This document shows positions 39,820-48,922 of a DNA stretch of 62,491 nt, one piece after another. The stretch lies in NCBI RefSeq assembly GCF_021191635.1, contig NZ_JAIWPR010000037.1, positions 1-62,491 on the forward strand. The letters run 5' to 3'. The notes beneath the pieces are model-generated. The model did not search any database and was not told where the DNA came from. It saw only the letters and a list, made by a program, of their open reading frames with translations. How positions within the stretch are numbered: position 1 is the stretch's first letter; each line of letters opens with the position of its first letter. The position numbers were made by a program, and so were the translations under genes. The stretch comes from Alterluteimonas quercicellularis (lineage in GTDB: Bacteria > Pseudomonadota > Gammaproteobacteria > Xanthomonadales > Xanthomonadaceae).

Positions 39820-40701
39820 CTATCCGGCATCCGCGTCGACCTGCTCCCGCGTGCGCCGCGGGCGCCTGCCGGGCGCCTGGCCCATCGCCTCCAGGATGCG
39901 CTCGCGCGCGACCTCGGCGATGCGCCGCCGCCCGTCGGCGTCGCCCGGCAGCACCGGCGGCAGGAACACGATGTCGGCCGAGCGCGCCGGCTCGCCGAGC
40001 AGGCGCAGGAAGTTGGCGGCGAAGCTCTCGCGGGCGTGGAAGGCCACCACGGTCTGCGCCTCGCCGTGCGCGCCATAGCGCAGGGCCACCGGCTGCACCG
40101 GCACGCCCGCCTCCACCGCCGCCAGGAAGATGCGCGCATGGAAGGGACCGACCTCGCGGCCGTCGCGGGTGCGCCCTTCCGGGAACACGCCCACCGAGCG
40201 GCCCTCGCGCAGGCGCGCGCGCATCTCGTCGAGCACGCCGCCCAGCGATTCCTGGCTGCCGCGCTGATGGAAGATGGTCTCGCCGCGCGCGGCCAGCCAG
40301 CCGACCACCGGCCAGCCGGCGATCTCCTTCTTCGCCACGAAGCCCATCATCCGCTGGCTGTGCAGGGCGACGATGTCCACCCAGCTCACGTGGTTGGCGA
40401 CGAACAGCGTGGCGTCGGGCAGCGGCGCGCCGACCCGGCGCACGCGAAAGCCGAACACGCGCATCAGCCCGCCCTGCCAGGCGCGGATCATCCGGTGGTC
40501 CAGGCGCTCGCCGCCGGCCAGCCGGATCCCGCCGGTGGGCAGCAGGATCGTCAGTACCACCACCGGCAGGTGCACCAGCACGTGCCACAGCAGCAGCGGC
40601 ACGCGCCAGGCGTAGCGCAGCGCGCGGGCGAACGGGCCGGCGGACGCGAAGGTGGAGGACGGGGGGATCATGGATCGCGGCTGGGGACCGGTCTGCGCCA
40701 T
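39820..40701 (-). CDS. 1-acyl-sn-glycerol-3-phosphate acyltransferase-family protein
   Basis: A 293-residue PlsC-type acyltransferase with an N-terminal membrane anchor (about 33-58, VPLLLWHVLVHLPVVVL). The HX4D motif is NHVSWVD and the glycerophosphate-binding motif is FPEGRTRDG. It transfers an acyl chain to lysophosphatidic acid or a related acceptor at the inner membrane. The first ATG is at 40701; the ATG at 40671 (MIPPSS) is equally possible. It precedes the hydrolase gene by 89 bases. Confidence 0.9.
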   Translation of the reverse strand: MAQTGPQPRSMIPPSSTFASAGPFARALRYAWRVPLLLWHVLVHLPVVVLTILLPTGGIRLAGGERLDHRMIRAWQGGLMRVFGFRVRRVGAPLPDATLFVANHVSWVDIVALHSQRMMGFVAKKEIAGWPVVGWLAARGETIFHQRGSQESLGGVLDEMRARLREGRSVGVFPEGRTRDGREVGPFHARIFLAAVEAGVPVQPVALRYGAHGEAQTVVAFHARESFAANFLRLLGEPARSADIVFLPPVLPGDADGRRRIAEVARERILEAMGQAPGRRPRRTREQVDADAG

Positions 40702-40770
40702 TCAGGATTCGCCGGAAGGGGCTGCGATTATGGGACAGAAGCGGCCGGCGCGCCGGCTTCCGCGCCGCAC

Positions 40771-41229
40771 TCAGACGCCGGGCGGGCGCGGGATCACCGC
40801 CAGGGTGAGGCGCGACACGCAGACCAGCCGCCCGGACTCGTCCTCGATGCGGATCTCCCAGACCTGGGTCTGGCGGCCGACGTGGAACGGACGCGCGGTG
40901 GCGGTCACCACGCCCCGGCGTACCGCGCGCAGGTGGTTGGCGTTGATCTCCAGGCCGACGCAGGCCCGGTCGTCGTCCAGGGTCAGCATGCCGGCGGTGC
41001 TGCCGACGGTCTCGGCCAGCAGCGCCGAGGCGCCGCCGTGGAGCAGCCCGTAGGGCTGGTGGGTGCGCGCGTCGACCGGCATGGTCGCGCGGAGGAAATC
41101 GTGGCCGATCTCGGTGAAGACGATGCCCAGCGGCGCCATGGCGGTGCCGCGCGACAGCGCGTTGAGGGCGTCGAGGTCGAGACGGCTGCGGAACGGGGAG
41201 GCGGCGGGGGCCGGGGGGTCTGCCTTCAT
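40771..41229 (-). CDS. Hotdog-fold thioesterase (PaaI/YdiI-like)
   Basis: A 152-residue single hotdog domain. The family signature GLLHGGASALLAETVGSTAG contains the Gly-rich loop and catalytic Glu; GLEINANHLRAVRRG follows. This pattern matches YdiI/MenI and related acyl-CoA thioesterases (for example DHNA-CoA hydrolase). The substrate is not determined. It lies 69 bases upstream of the acyltransferase gene, on the same strand. Confidence 0.9.
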   Translation of the reverse strand: MKADPPAPAASPFRSRLDLDALNALSRGTAMAPLGIVFTEIGHDFLRATMPVDARTHQPYGLLHGGASALLAETVGSTAGMLTLDDDRACVGLEINANHLRAVRRGVVTATARPFHVGRQTQVWEIRIEDESGRLVCVSRLTLAVIPRPPGV

Positions 41230-41304
41230 CGCGCCACGATAGCCGAGGGCTGCCGCGGACGGCCAGCGCGCCGCGCGCGCCCGGGCCGGCGGAGCCCCGC
41301 CGGC

Positions 41305-41466
41305 TCAGGCGATGCGGAAGCGCGGAGCGACGGAGCTGGCGGCGTAGCGGCGGCGGCTGGTGTAGCCGCTGCTGCGGCCGTAGCCCTGGCCGAAGTCGCG
41401 GACCGGGCGGTCGCGGCGCTCGGGCTGCACGGCGGGGGACGGGAGGGCGGGGGTCGGGATGCGCAT
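41305..41466 (-). CDS. Small basic peptide, paralogue of its upstream neighbour
   Basis: A 53-residue reading frame (MRIPTPALPSPAVQ...) ending RRYAASSVAPRFRIA. Its last 35 residues align with the neighbouring small gene: RDFGxGYGxSSGY, then RYAA and ARFR-like ends. It is very rich in Arg, Tyr, Ser and Gly, with no Cys and no signal peptide. Conservation between two adjacent frames with good ribosome sites is the main evidence that it is real. No named family is recognised. Confidence 0.7.
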   Translation of the reverse strand: MRIPTPALPSPAVQPERRDRPVRDFGQGYGRSSGYTSRRRYAASSVAPRFRIA

Positions 41467-41500
41467 GGCAGTGGCCTCGGAGGACGTGGAGAGGAAGGGA

Positions 41501-41707
41501 TCAGGACAGGCGGAAGCGCGACGCCATCGCCGGGGCGGCGGCGTAGCGGGCGGCGCGGCGGTAGCCGCTGCTCTCGCCGTAGCCGACGCCGAAGTCGCGG
41601 GCGCGGCGGCCGTTGCGGGCGGAGGCGGACGGGGCCGACAGGCGGGCGGCCTGCAGGGCCTGGGCGAGCAGTTCGCGGCGGGCGGAAGCGGCGTGGACGA
41701 TGTTCAT
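41501..41707 (-). CDS. Small basic peptide, first of a tandem pair
   Basis: A 68-residue reading frame starting MNIVHAASARRELLAQALQA (helical, amphipathic) and ending RYAAAPAMASRFRLS. The C-terminal half RDFGVGYGESSGYRRAARYA is shared with the gene 34 bases downstream. AAGGAG lies seven bases before the ATG, a strong ribosome site. The leader contains an inverted repeat, CGGTGTG/CACACCG (about 41726-41756). Possible roles include an RNA-binding small protein, a membrane-active peptide or a precursor peptide; none can be chosen from sequence. Confidence 0.75.
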   Translation of the reverse strand: MNIVHAASARRELLAQALQAARLSAPSASARNGRRARDFGVGYGESSGYRRAARYAAAPAMASRFRLS

Positions 41708-41958
41708 GGCGGTCTCCTTGGGGGTCGTAGTGCTGCGGTGTGCTGGTAGACTACAACACCACACCGATACGCCATGTGCCAAACGTCATGGGTGGGTGCC
41801 GATCCCCCATAAGTCACTGTTCCGACTGGGAGCGGGCGGCTCGAAAGAGCCGCTGGCGAGGCGATCCGGCGGACCGGGGGCATGGCATGCGCGATCCGTG
41901 CCTAGTCAGATGCGCGGAGCGAGGCAAGGGTTGCAGCGGCGCGGGGCGGCCGGCTTCC

Positions 41959-42109
41959 GTGGGAGCGCGCTCGCGCGCGGCGCTGTGCTGCGGGTGCCGG
42001 AAGAAAGCGGTGCCGGCCATCGTTCGCCGTCGTCCGCGCGTGGGGACGCGTGCGTCTCCTGCCGCAAGGTCCGGCACGTGGCCCGGTCGCGCGCGAGCGC
42101 GCTCCTACG
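41959..42109. repeat. Composite REP element
   Basis: A forward unit GTGGGAGCGCGCTCGCGCGC (41959-41980), core (CCATCGTTCGCCGTCGTCC, CGCGTGGGGACGCGT) and an inverted unit (42087-42109). Together with the leader of the small peptide operon it fills the 41708-42144 gap. Confidence 0.85.
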
Positions 42110-42144
42110 GGGGATCGCCGAGGCGTCGCGCGCCTCCGGCCGGC

Positions 42145-44187
42145 TCAGAGGATCGGGGCGAGCCCGGCGCCGAAGGCGGTGAAGATGCGCGTCAGCAGGG
42201 ACTTCATGCCGAGGCTGACCTCGGGGAAGTCGCCCACCGGCTCGTAGCAGCGGCGGAAGCCGGGATCGTCCGGCGGCAGCGGCATCGGGCAGTCCGGCCC
42301 GGGCACGAACTCGTAGCTGGTCGCGTAGCGCACCGGCCACAGGTCGAACACCGGCAGGTGCTCGGAGACCTTGGCCAGCGAGTACTCCAGCCCCGAGAAC
42401 ACCGGCGGCTTGTCGCGTGGTGCGATCACCCAGGAGTTCTCCGGGCGCATGTCGTTGCGGATGCTGGCGGCCAGCGCCTGCGCGAAGACCGCGTCCTCGA
42501 TCACCACGGCGCTCTCGGTGTTGAGGTTGTCGCCGCGCGGGTCGAAGTTGTGGGTGCCGACCACGCCGATCCGCTCGTCGATCACCAGCGACTTGGAATG
42601 CAGGCCGATGCGCAGCCCGGCGCGCTGCAGCGGCACCGGCCGGTTCACCCCGACGCCGGCGTAGCGCAGCGCCGAGTACTCGCTCTCCAGCGGCAGCCGC
42701 TGCTGCTGGGTGCGCTGGCCCGGCGGCAGCGGCGCAGACGACCCGCGCCCGGGCCGCGTGCGCGGCGAAGCGCTGGCATCGGCCGGCGGCGATGCGCCCT
42801 GCCCCGCCGCCGGCGCCTGCCCGGCGTCGTCGCGGTGGGCGGCGTCGAGCTCGCCCAGCGCGCGGGCGTCTTCCGCCTCCACCAGCCCCCAGCCCGGCTC
42901 CAGCGCGCGGGTGGCGTCGAGGTCGATCGGCGCGTTCTGCGGGAACGGCTTGTACTCGTAGATGTGGAAGCCGAAGTCGCGCAGGTAGCGGCGCTTGTAC
43001 TTGAAGGACATCGCGTAGGTGATGAAGGAGTCGGTCGCGGCGAGGCTGTTGGTGGAGATCGTCACCTGCGGCCCGTCGGGCCGGTCGTGCAGCGCGCGGA
43101 ACATGTGCTGGGCCGGCTGCGACAGCACCAGGTAGGGCGTCTGCAGCAGCACCTCGCGCTCGGCCGACTCGATCAGCTCGCGCATGCGCCCGGTCGAGGG
43201 CGCGACGCGCTCGCTGCCGGGGCGGTGCTTGTCCGGCGTGTCGGCGATGAACTCGACCGGGCCCACCGGGATCGCGGCATCGATCAGCCGCGCCTTGAGC
43301 AGCAGCGGGTCGTCGGCCTGGCGCGAGACCGTGGCCACGCGGTCGGGCGCCTCGAAGGGCTCGTGCGGCAGTTCCGGTGCGCCCTCGCGCAGCAGGCGCC
43401 GGCCGACGTCGCCGAGCTGCGCCACCGGCACGCTCAGCGGCGCGTTCCAGAACGCGTCGAAGTTCGACTGCATGACCCGGGTCACCGGGCCGCCGACCAG
43501 GATGTCGCGGTCGCGGAAGTTGTAGCTGGCGTCCCAGTCGAAGTAGGTGTCCTGGTAGTTGCGCCCGCCGGTGACGCCGACGATGCCGTCCACCAGCAGG
43601 ATCTTGTTGTGCATGCGCCGGTTGAGCTGGCGCCAGCAACAGGCGGCGGCGGCGAGATACATCGGGTAGGTGATGCGCGCGCGGCCGAGCACCGGGTTGT
43701 AGACTTTGAGCTCGAAGTTGACGTGCGCGGCCGCCAGCGCGGCCAGGGTATCGACGCTGCGCAGCGCCGAGAGCTGGTCCACCAGCACGCGCACGCGCAC
43801 GCCGCGCCGCGCGGCGGCCAGCAGTTCGTCGAGGGTGAGGTGGCCGGCGTCGTCCTCGTCGAAGATGTAGGTCTGCAGGTCGATGGTCTCGCGCGCGCTG
43901 CGGATCAGGTCCAGCCGCGCCAGCAGCGCGTCCTGGCCGTAGTCGAGCATCAGCGCGTAGTGGCGCGGCGCCTCGGGCGTGCTGGCGACGTAGGCGCGCG
44001 ATCCCAGCGAGCGCAGCGGCGAGGGCCGCGCGCAGCGGGTGGCGGGGTCGTCGCAGTCCAGCGCGGTCTCGCGCGCGGCGTCGGCCACGCGCTGCGCCTC
44101 GGCCCGCTGCACCGGCCCCAGGCCCGCGCACCCCGTCGCCGCCAGCGCCAGCAGCGCGAGCAGCAGGCCACGCCCGAATGCGCTCAC
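42145..44187 (-). CDS. Phospholipase D-family lipoprotein, cardiolipin synthase C-like
   Basis: A 680-residue protein with N-terminal signal and lipobox (LAATGC, Cys20) and two HKD motifs: MHNKILLVDGIVGVTGGRN in the first half and LHSKSLVIDERIGVVGTHNFD in the second. The arrangement and length fit ClsC, which makes cardiolipin from phosphatidylglycerol and phosphatidylethanolamine. A Pro/Ala/Ser-rich low-complexity insert of about 60 residues lies between the domains (near residue 440-500). It starts at GTG 44187 overlapping the yceI-like stop by four bases (GTGA), so the three genes sixA-yceI-clsC are coupled. Confidence 0.86.
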   Translation of the reverse strand: MSAFGRGLLLALLALAATGCAGLGPVQRAEAQRVADAARETALDCDDPATRCARPSPLRSLGSRAYVASTPEAPRHYALMLDYGQDALLARLDLIRSARETIDLQTYIFDEDDAGHLTLDELLAAARRGVRVRVLVDQLSALRSVDTLAALAAAHVNFELKVYNPVLGRARITYPMYLAAAACCWRQLNRRMHNKILLVDGIVGVTGGRNYQDTYFDWDASYNFRDRDILVGGPVTRVMQSNFDAFWNAPLSVPVAQLGDVGRRLLREGAPELPHEPFEAPDRVATVSRQADDPLLLKARLIDAAIPVGPVEFIADTPDKHRPGSERVAPSTGRMRELIESAEREVLLQTPYLVLSQPAQHMFRALHDRPDGPQVTISTNSLAATDSFITYAMSFKYKRRYLRDFGFHIYEYKPFPQNAPIDLDATRALEPGWGLVEAEDARALGELDAAHRDDAGQAPAAGQGASPPADASASPRTRPGRGSSAPLPPGQRTQQQRLPLESEYSALRYAGVGVNRPVPLQRAGLRIGLHSKSLVIDERIGVVGTHNFDPRGDNLNTESAVVIEDAVFAQALAASIRNDMRPENSWVIAPRDKPPVFSGLEYSLAKVSEHLPVFDLWPVRYATSYEFVPGPDCPMPLPPDDPGFRRCYEPVGDFPEVSLGMKSLLTRIFTAFGAGLAPIL

Positions 44188-44765
44188 GGCGTGCCCGCCT
44201 CCCGGCCGCGCAGCGCGAGGCGGAACTCCACGCGTTCGCCCAGCGCGAAGCCCCAGCGGTCCATCGCGTAGTCGCCGCGGTCGACGGTGCCCGCGGCCAC
44301 CACCGGACAGTCCAGCACCGGCCGCTCGCAGGCGGCCGGCTCGATGCGGAACACCTCGCGCCGCTGCACGCCGCGGATCTCGAGCATGCCGACCAGGTCG
44401 CCGCCCGCCTGCACCAGGCCCTCGTCGAAGGGCTCGGACACGAACACCACGTGCGGGTGGCGGCCGGCGTCGAAGAAGGCCTCGCCGCGGGTCAGCCGCG
44501 AGTAGCGGGGATTGCCGACGATCTCGACGTCGCGCGTGGACAGGTCCAGCCGCACCTGCTTGCGGCCGCCGCCGAGGCTGCGCACCTCGCCCGACAGCAC
44601 CGGGAACCGGCCCTCCAGCCGCTGGCCCCAGCGGGTGCGCAGCAGGAAACCGGCGTCGGAGCCTTCCGCGTCGATGCTCATCGCGCCCTGCGCGACGGCG
44701 GCCGCGGGCCAGGCCACGGGCAGCACCAGCAGCCCGGCGCACCAGCGCGCCAGGCGGTGGCTCAC
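44184..44765 (-). CDS. YceI-family periplasmic protein
   Basis: A 193-residue secreted protein (signal peptide ending near AAAVAQ) with a lipocalin-like YceI domain: RTRWGQRLEGRFPVLSGEV, VEIVGNPRYSRLTRGEAFFDAGRHP, ending DRWGFALGERVEFRLALRG. YceI proteins bind polyisoprenoids or amphiphilic ligands in the periplasm. It starts at GTG 44765 within the sixA stop region (GTGA overlap). Confidence 0.85.
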   Translation of the reverse strand: MSHRLARWCAGLLVLPVAWPAAAVAQGAMSIDAEGSDAGFLLRTRWGQRLEGRFPVLSGEVRSLGGGRKQVRLDLSTRDVEIVGNPRYSRLTRGEAFFDAGRHPHVVFVSEPFDEGLVQAGGDLVGMLEIRGVQRREVFRIEPAACERPVLDCPVVAAGTVDRGDYAMDRWGFALGERVEFRLALRGREAGTP

Positions 44766-45241
44766 GGCCACCAGAACGCCGACAGGCGCGCGCTGCCGGG
44801 CTCGATCGGGGTGCCGTCGTCGGTGAACTCCAGCACCGCGACCCCCGCCGGCGGCATGCCGCGGTAGTCGCCCGACTGGCCGCTGTGCAGCAGCGCGGCC
44901 AGCCGCTCCAGGCCCGGGTTGTGCCCGACCAGCAGCACCCGTTCGGTGTCGCGGTAGCGCTCGAGCAGCAGCGCCAGCGCGCCCGGCGTGGCCTCGTAGA
45001 TCGACGATTCCAGCCGCTGGTCGACGTAGCCCACGGTGGCGAGCACCACCTCCAGCGTCTCGCGGGTGCGCCGCGCGGGCGAGCACAGCACCTGGTCGGG
45101 CACCAGCCGGCGGTCGCGCAGCCAGCGCGCGGCGGACTCGGCCTCGGCCAGCCCGTCCGCCGACAGCGGCCGGTCCAGGTCCGGCTGCCCGGGCAGCGCG
45201 GCTTCGGCGTGGGCGTGGCGGAGCAGGATCAGTTCGCGCAT
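44762..45241 (-). CDS. sixA: Phosphohistidine phosphatase SixA
   Basis: A 159-residue histidine phosphatase: the catalytic LLRHAHAE motif at the N-terminus, second His in LLVGHNPGLERL, and typical DRPLSADGLAEAE. SixA dephosphorylates phosphohistidine on signalling proteins, for example the nitrogen PTS protein NPr in E. coli. It is the first gene of an overlapping operon with yceI and a ClsC-like gene. Confidence 0.92.
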   Translation of the reverse strand: MRELILLRHAHAEAALPGQPDLDRPLSADGLAEAESAARWLRDRRLVPDQVLCSPARRTRETLEVVLATVGYVDQRLESSIYEATPGALALLLERYRDTERVLLVGHNPGLERLAALLHSGQSGDYRGMPPAGVAVLEFTDDGTPIEPGSARLSAFWWP

Positions 45242-45367
45242 CGGGCGGGAAGGCGGCGGGGTCGCGGACGAAGGTACAGGATCGGGGCGGCGCGATGTGG
45301 ACGGCGCCGGCGGCCGCGTTGGGATGGCGGACAGGTGCGGCTGCGCGGGACCGCCGGGCCGGGGCGG

Positions 45368-46003
45368 CTAGCCGCGGCGGGTCCACTTCAGCAGCGGCGC
45401 CCAGTCGGCCTGGTGCTCGCGCACCTGCCGCGACTGGTAGTCGAACAGGCTGCGGCCCAGCGCCACCAGCACCACGTAGGCCTGGCTGTCGCGCAGCTGG
45501 GCGACCAGCGGATACGGCCACTGCGCCAGCAGCGCCATGGCCTGCTGCGAGGCGTTGGTCCACGGGCGCAGGCGGTTGCCGACCAGGCCCACCCGCAGGT
45601 CGCCCTTGCGCACCCGCGGGTGCCCGGCCAGGCCGTTGAGGAAGGGCACGGTGGCGTCGATGTCGAGCGCGGACGGCAGCACCGGCACCACCACGGCGTC
45701 GGCATGCTCCAGCCACGGTTCCAGGTCCTCGCGCATGGCGCCGGCGGCGCCGTCGATCACCACCGTCTGCGCGTCCTCAGGCACCGACTTCCAGGCGTGC
45801 TTGGGCCGGCGGCTGCCGTCGACCGGCAGCACGGCGCTCTCGAGGTCGGCGCGGCGCTCCGCCCAGCGGATCGACGAGCCCTGCGGGTCGGCGTCCAGCA
45901 GGACCGTGCGCCGGCCGGCCAGCGCCGATTCCGCCGCGAGGTGGGTGGCGATGGTCGTCTTGCCCACGCCGCCCTTCGAACCGGCCACCAGGATCGTCTT
46001 CAT
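45368..46003 (-). CDS. ParA-family P-loop ATPase
   Basis: A 211-residue MinD/ParA ATPase with deviant Walker A SKGGVGKTTIATHLA and LLDADPQGSS, which matches the short ParA forms used in plasmid or protein-array positioning. No parB, parS or partner gene is seen next to it. It is divergent from the Ycf46-like AAA gene (152-base gap). Function unknown; its cargo cannot be inferred. Confidence 0.85.
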   Translation of the reverse strand: MKTILVAGSKGGVGKTTIATHLAAESALAGRRTVLLDADPQGSSIRWAERRADLESAVLPVDGSRRPKHAWKSVPEDAQTVVIDGAAGAMREDLEPWLEHADAVVVPVLPSALDIDATVPFLNGLAGHPRVRKGDLRVGLVGNRLRPWTNASQQAMALLAQWPYPLVAQLRDSQAYVVLVALGRSLFDYQSRQVREHQADWAPLLKWTRRG

Positions 46004-46155
46004 CGCCCCCTCCGGTCAGTGCCTGCCGGCAGCGTACACCGGCCGCCGCCGGCGCGGCGACCGGCGGCGTGCCGGCGGCCGCCGCGGGACGCCGCCCGGG
46101 GGCGCTGCGCACGGCGGCGAAACTGCTATCTTCACGCGCGATCCGGGGGGAAGGC

Positions 46156-47643
46156 ATGAGCGAACTGCAGGACCTGGTGGCGCTGATCCGCGCCGATACG
46201 CCGCTGATCGTGGTGGAGACGCCGGACGAGCCGGGCGCGGTCGCGCTGTTCCGCCAGACCCTGCGCCACGTCTGGCGCGCGATGTATCGCTGGACGATCA
46301 CCGAAGGGCTGCGCCGCCTGGACCTGGACCGCGAGGACGCCGCCGAGACCGCGCCCGACACCGGCGCCACCCTGCAGGCGATCCGCAGCGCGACCCAGCG
46401 CGGCGTGTACCTGCTGCTCGACTTCCACCCCTACCTCGACTACGCCGGCACCCAGCGCCAGCTGCGCGACATCCTGCAGCGGCGCGACTGCCTGCCGCAC
46501 GTGATCGTGCTGGTCGGGCACAAGGTCGAGCTGCCGCCCGGGCTGGAGGCCAAGGCGGTGCGGCACCGGCCGCGCCCGCCCGACGCGACCGCGCTCGCGC
46601 GGCTGGTGCGCGAGGTGGCCGAGGCCTACGCCGCCGAGCACGGCGGGCGCCGGGTGCGCACCGACGACGAGACGGTCGCCCGCATCGCGCTGAACCTGCG
46701 CGGCCTGAGCCTGCCGGACGCGCGCCGCATCGCCCGCCACCTGGTGTTCGACGACGGCGCGCTCGGCGACGACGACCTGCCCAAACTCAACCGGCTCAAG
46801 TTCGAGCTGCTCAACCGCAGCGGGCACCTGCACTACGAGTACGACACCGCGCGCTTCGCCGACGTCGCCGGCGCGCGCCGGCTCAAGCGCTGGGTCGAGC
46901 AGCGCCGCCGCGCGTTCGCCGAGGGCGACCCGCCGCCCGGGCTCGACCCGCCCAAGGGCGTGCTGCTGCTGGGCGTGCAGGGCTGCGGCAAGTCGATGCT
47001 GGCCAAGGCGGTGGCGGGGGCCCTGGGCGTGCCGCTGGTGCGGCTGGACTTCGGCGCGCTCTACGCCAAGTACCACGGCGAGACCGAGGGCAACCTGCGC
47101 GGCGCGCTGGCCTCCATCGAGCAGCTGGCGCCGTGCGTGCTGTGGATCGACGAGATCGAGAAGGGACTCGCCGCTTCGGGCGAGGACGCCGACGGCGGCG
47201 TCTCCAGGCGCGTGCTGGGCTACCTGCTGACCTGGATGGCGGAGCGACGCTCGCGCGTGTTCCTGGTGGCCACCGCCAACCAGGTCCACGAACTGCCGGC
47301 CGAACTGCTGCGCAAGGGCCGCTTCGACGAGATCTTCTTCGTCGACCTGCCGGGCGCCGACGTGCGCCGCGAAGTGTTCGCGCTGCACCTGGCCGCGCGC
47401 GGCTTCGACCCGGCCGCGTTCGACCTCGACGCGCTGGCGCAGGCCTCGGAGGGCTTCTCCGGCGCCGAGATCGAGCAGGCCATCGTCTCCGCCCTGTACG
47501 CCGCGCACGCCGCCGAGACCACGCTCAACGACTTCCTGCTGCGCGCCGAGCTGAAGCAGTCGCGGCCGCTGTCGGTGCTGATGCGCGAGCAGGTGGACGC
47601 GCTGCGCGCCTGGGCCGCCACGCGCACGGTGCCGGCGGACTGA
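46156..47643 (+). CDS. Ycf46-like AAA-family ATPase
   Basis: A 495-residue AAA+ ATPase. The N-terminal 230 residues are the non-catalytic Ycf46-type region. The AAA core has Walker A GVQGCGKSML (273-282), Walker B CVLWIDEIEKG (327-337), and the second region of homology ELLRKGRFDEIFFVDLPG with the arginine finger. Ycf46 homologues are linked to CO2 and photosynthesis regulation in cyanobacteria; in proteobacteria the role is unknown. ATG 46156 follows GGGGGAAGG; TATCTT at 46126-46131 fits a -10 box. Confidence 0.87.
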   Translation: MSELQDLVALIRADTPLIVVETPDEPGAVALFRQTLRHVWRAMYRWTITEGLRRLDLDREDAAETAPDTGATLQAIRSATQRGVYLLLDFHPYLDYAGTQRQLRDILQRRDCLPHVIVLVGHKVELPPGLEAKAVRHRPRPPDATALARLVREVAEAYAAEHGGRRVRTDDETVARIALNLRGLSLPDARRIARHLVFDDGALGDDDLPKLNRLKFELLNRSGHLHYEYDTARFADVAGARRLKRWVEQRRRAFAEGDPPPGLDPPKGVLLLGVQGCGKSMLAKAVAGALGVPLVRLDFGALYAKYHGETEGNLRGALASIEQLAPCVLWIDEIEKGLAASGEDADGGVSRRVLGYLLTWMAERRSRVFLVATANQVHELPAELLRKGRFDEIFFVDLPGADVRREVFALHLAARGFDPAAFDLDALAQASEGFSGAEIEQAIVSALYAAHAAETTLNDFLLRAELKQSRPLSVLMREQVDALRAWAATRTVPAD

Positions 47644-47680
47644 GGTCCGCAGCGAAAGCAGAACGGTCGCCGCGATACCC

Positions 47681-47832
47681 GTAGGAGCGCGCTCGCGCGC
47701 GACGCTTTTTCTGCCGGCGCCGGAAGAAGCGACGCCGGCCACCGTTCGCCCGCGTCCGCGCGTGGGAATGCATGCTTCCTCTGCCGCAGGTCCGATGGCA
47801 CCTGGCCCGGTCGCGCGCCAGCGCGCTCCTAC
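47681..47832. repeat. Composite REP element
   Basis: A forward unit (47681-47703), core (CCACCGTTCGCCCGCGTCC) and an inverted unit (47811-47832), filling most of the gap after the AAA gene. Confidence 0.85.
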
Positions 47833-47859
47833 AGGCGGCGCGGCGAGCGCTCCGTCCGG

Positions 47860-48888
47860 TCAGCGCGACGGCGGCCGCCAGCCGGCCGGGGGGTCGAGCG
47901 GGATGCCGGCCTCGCGCAGCTGGCGCTCGTCGAGCGCGGCCTCGCGGGTCGCGGCGGGCTCGGCCATCAGCAGCGCGGCGAAGGCGTCCACGCCGCCGTC
48001 CGGCCGGCCCATGCTCAGCCGGCCCAGTTCGACCATCTGCCAGTCGAAGCGGCGGCGCGCCTCGGCCGCGGCGCGCCGGGCCTCGGCGCTGCGCGCGAGG
48101 TCGGCGGCGAGCGCCAGGCCGACGCTCTCCAGCGCCCGGGTGTCGGCGCGCTGCAGGGCCTGCGCGGCGTTGCGGCAGTCCTCGGCCTGCACCGAGTCCG
48201 GTGCCTGCCGCGCCGCGGCGGCGCAGCCCTCGGCGAACGGCTCCAGCGCCGGCAGCGACCAGGGCGCCAGCAGGCTGGTGCCGTGCAGCACCGCGTAGCC
48301 GTCGAGCCCGCCCGGCTGGCCGTCGCGGCCGCCGGCCAGCAATGCCCGCTCGGCGTCGGCGGGCGGGTGGCGGCGCTGCGCCTCGACCAGCGCCCGCACC
48401 TGCGCGTAGAGATGGCTGTCCGCGCTGCGCGCACGGCGGGCGGCCTCGGCGCGCGCCGCCGCGTCGGCGTCGCCGTGCAGCCAGGGCACGAGGTTGGCGG
48501 GCTCCAGCTGCCGCCAGCGCGCCAGCGCCGCGCGGCCGGTGCCGGCATCGTCCTCGGGCGCCAGGGCCAGCAGCGACAGCGCCAGCGTGTCCGCGCCCGC
48601 GCGCTGGAAGGCCAGGGCGCGCCACTGGCGCGACTGCGGGTCGGACCGCGGCGGCGCGGCGGCCGCGGGGTCCGCGGTCGCGGCCGCGTTCGCCTCGCGC
48701 AGCAGCGCGGCCAGCGCCAGCCCGCGTGGCGCTTCCTCGGCGGCCAGCCGCTCGGCCAGGCGGGTGGTGTAGGCGCGGTGCGCGGCCAGCTCCGCCGCAT
48801 CGGCGGCGGGCGGGGCCTGCGCGTGGCCCGGCGCCGGCAGCAGCAGCCACAGCGCCAGCAGCCCGGCCATCGCGTTGCGGATCGTCAT
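47860..48888 (-). CDS. Hypothetical secreted protein
   Basis: A 342-residue protein with a cleavable signal peptide (MTIRNAMAGLLALWLLLP, cleavage near GHAQA). The remainder is alanine-rich and helical with repeated ALARW/RAADA patterns, probably a helical-repeat domain. It has no recognised domain or catalytic motif. Genuine coding is supported by the signal peptide, codon pattern and placement 34 bases downstream of the gamma-glutamyltransferase gene, with which it is probably co-transcribed. Confidence 0.65.
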   Translation of the reverse strand: MTIRNAMAGLLALWLLLPAPGHAQAPPAADAAELAAHRAYTTRLAERLAAEEAPRGLALAALLREANAAATADPAAAAPPRSDPQSRQWRALAFQRAGADTLALSLLALAPEDDAGTGRAALARWRQLEPANLVPWLHGDADAAARAEAARRARSADSHLYAQVRALVEAQRRHPPADAERALLAGGRDGQPGGLDGYAVLHGTSLLAPWSLPALEPFAEGCAAAARQAPDSVQAEDCRNAAQALQRADTRALESVGLALAADLARSAEARRAAAEARRRFDWQMVELGRLSMGRPDGGVDAFAALLMAEPAATREAALDERQLREAGIPLDPPAGWRPPSR

Positions 48889-48922
48889 CGTCGTCTCTCC
48901 CTGTCCCGGTCGGGCCGGCGGC

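Noticed and set aside
41720..41815. Sigma-54 promoter (TTTGGCACATGG) before the tandem small peptide genes
   Set aside because: The -24 half fits but there is no GC at the right distance for the -12 half.
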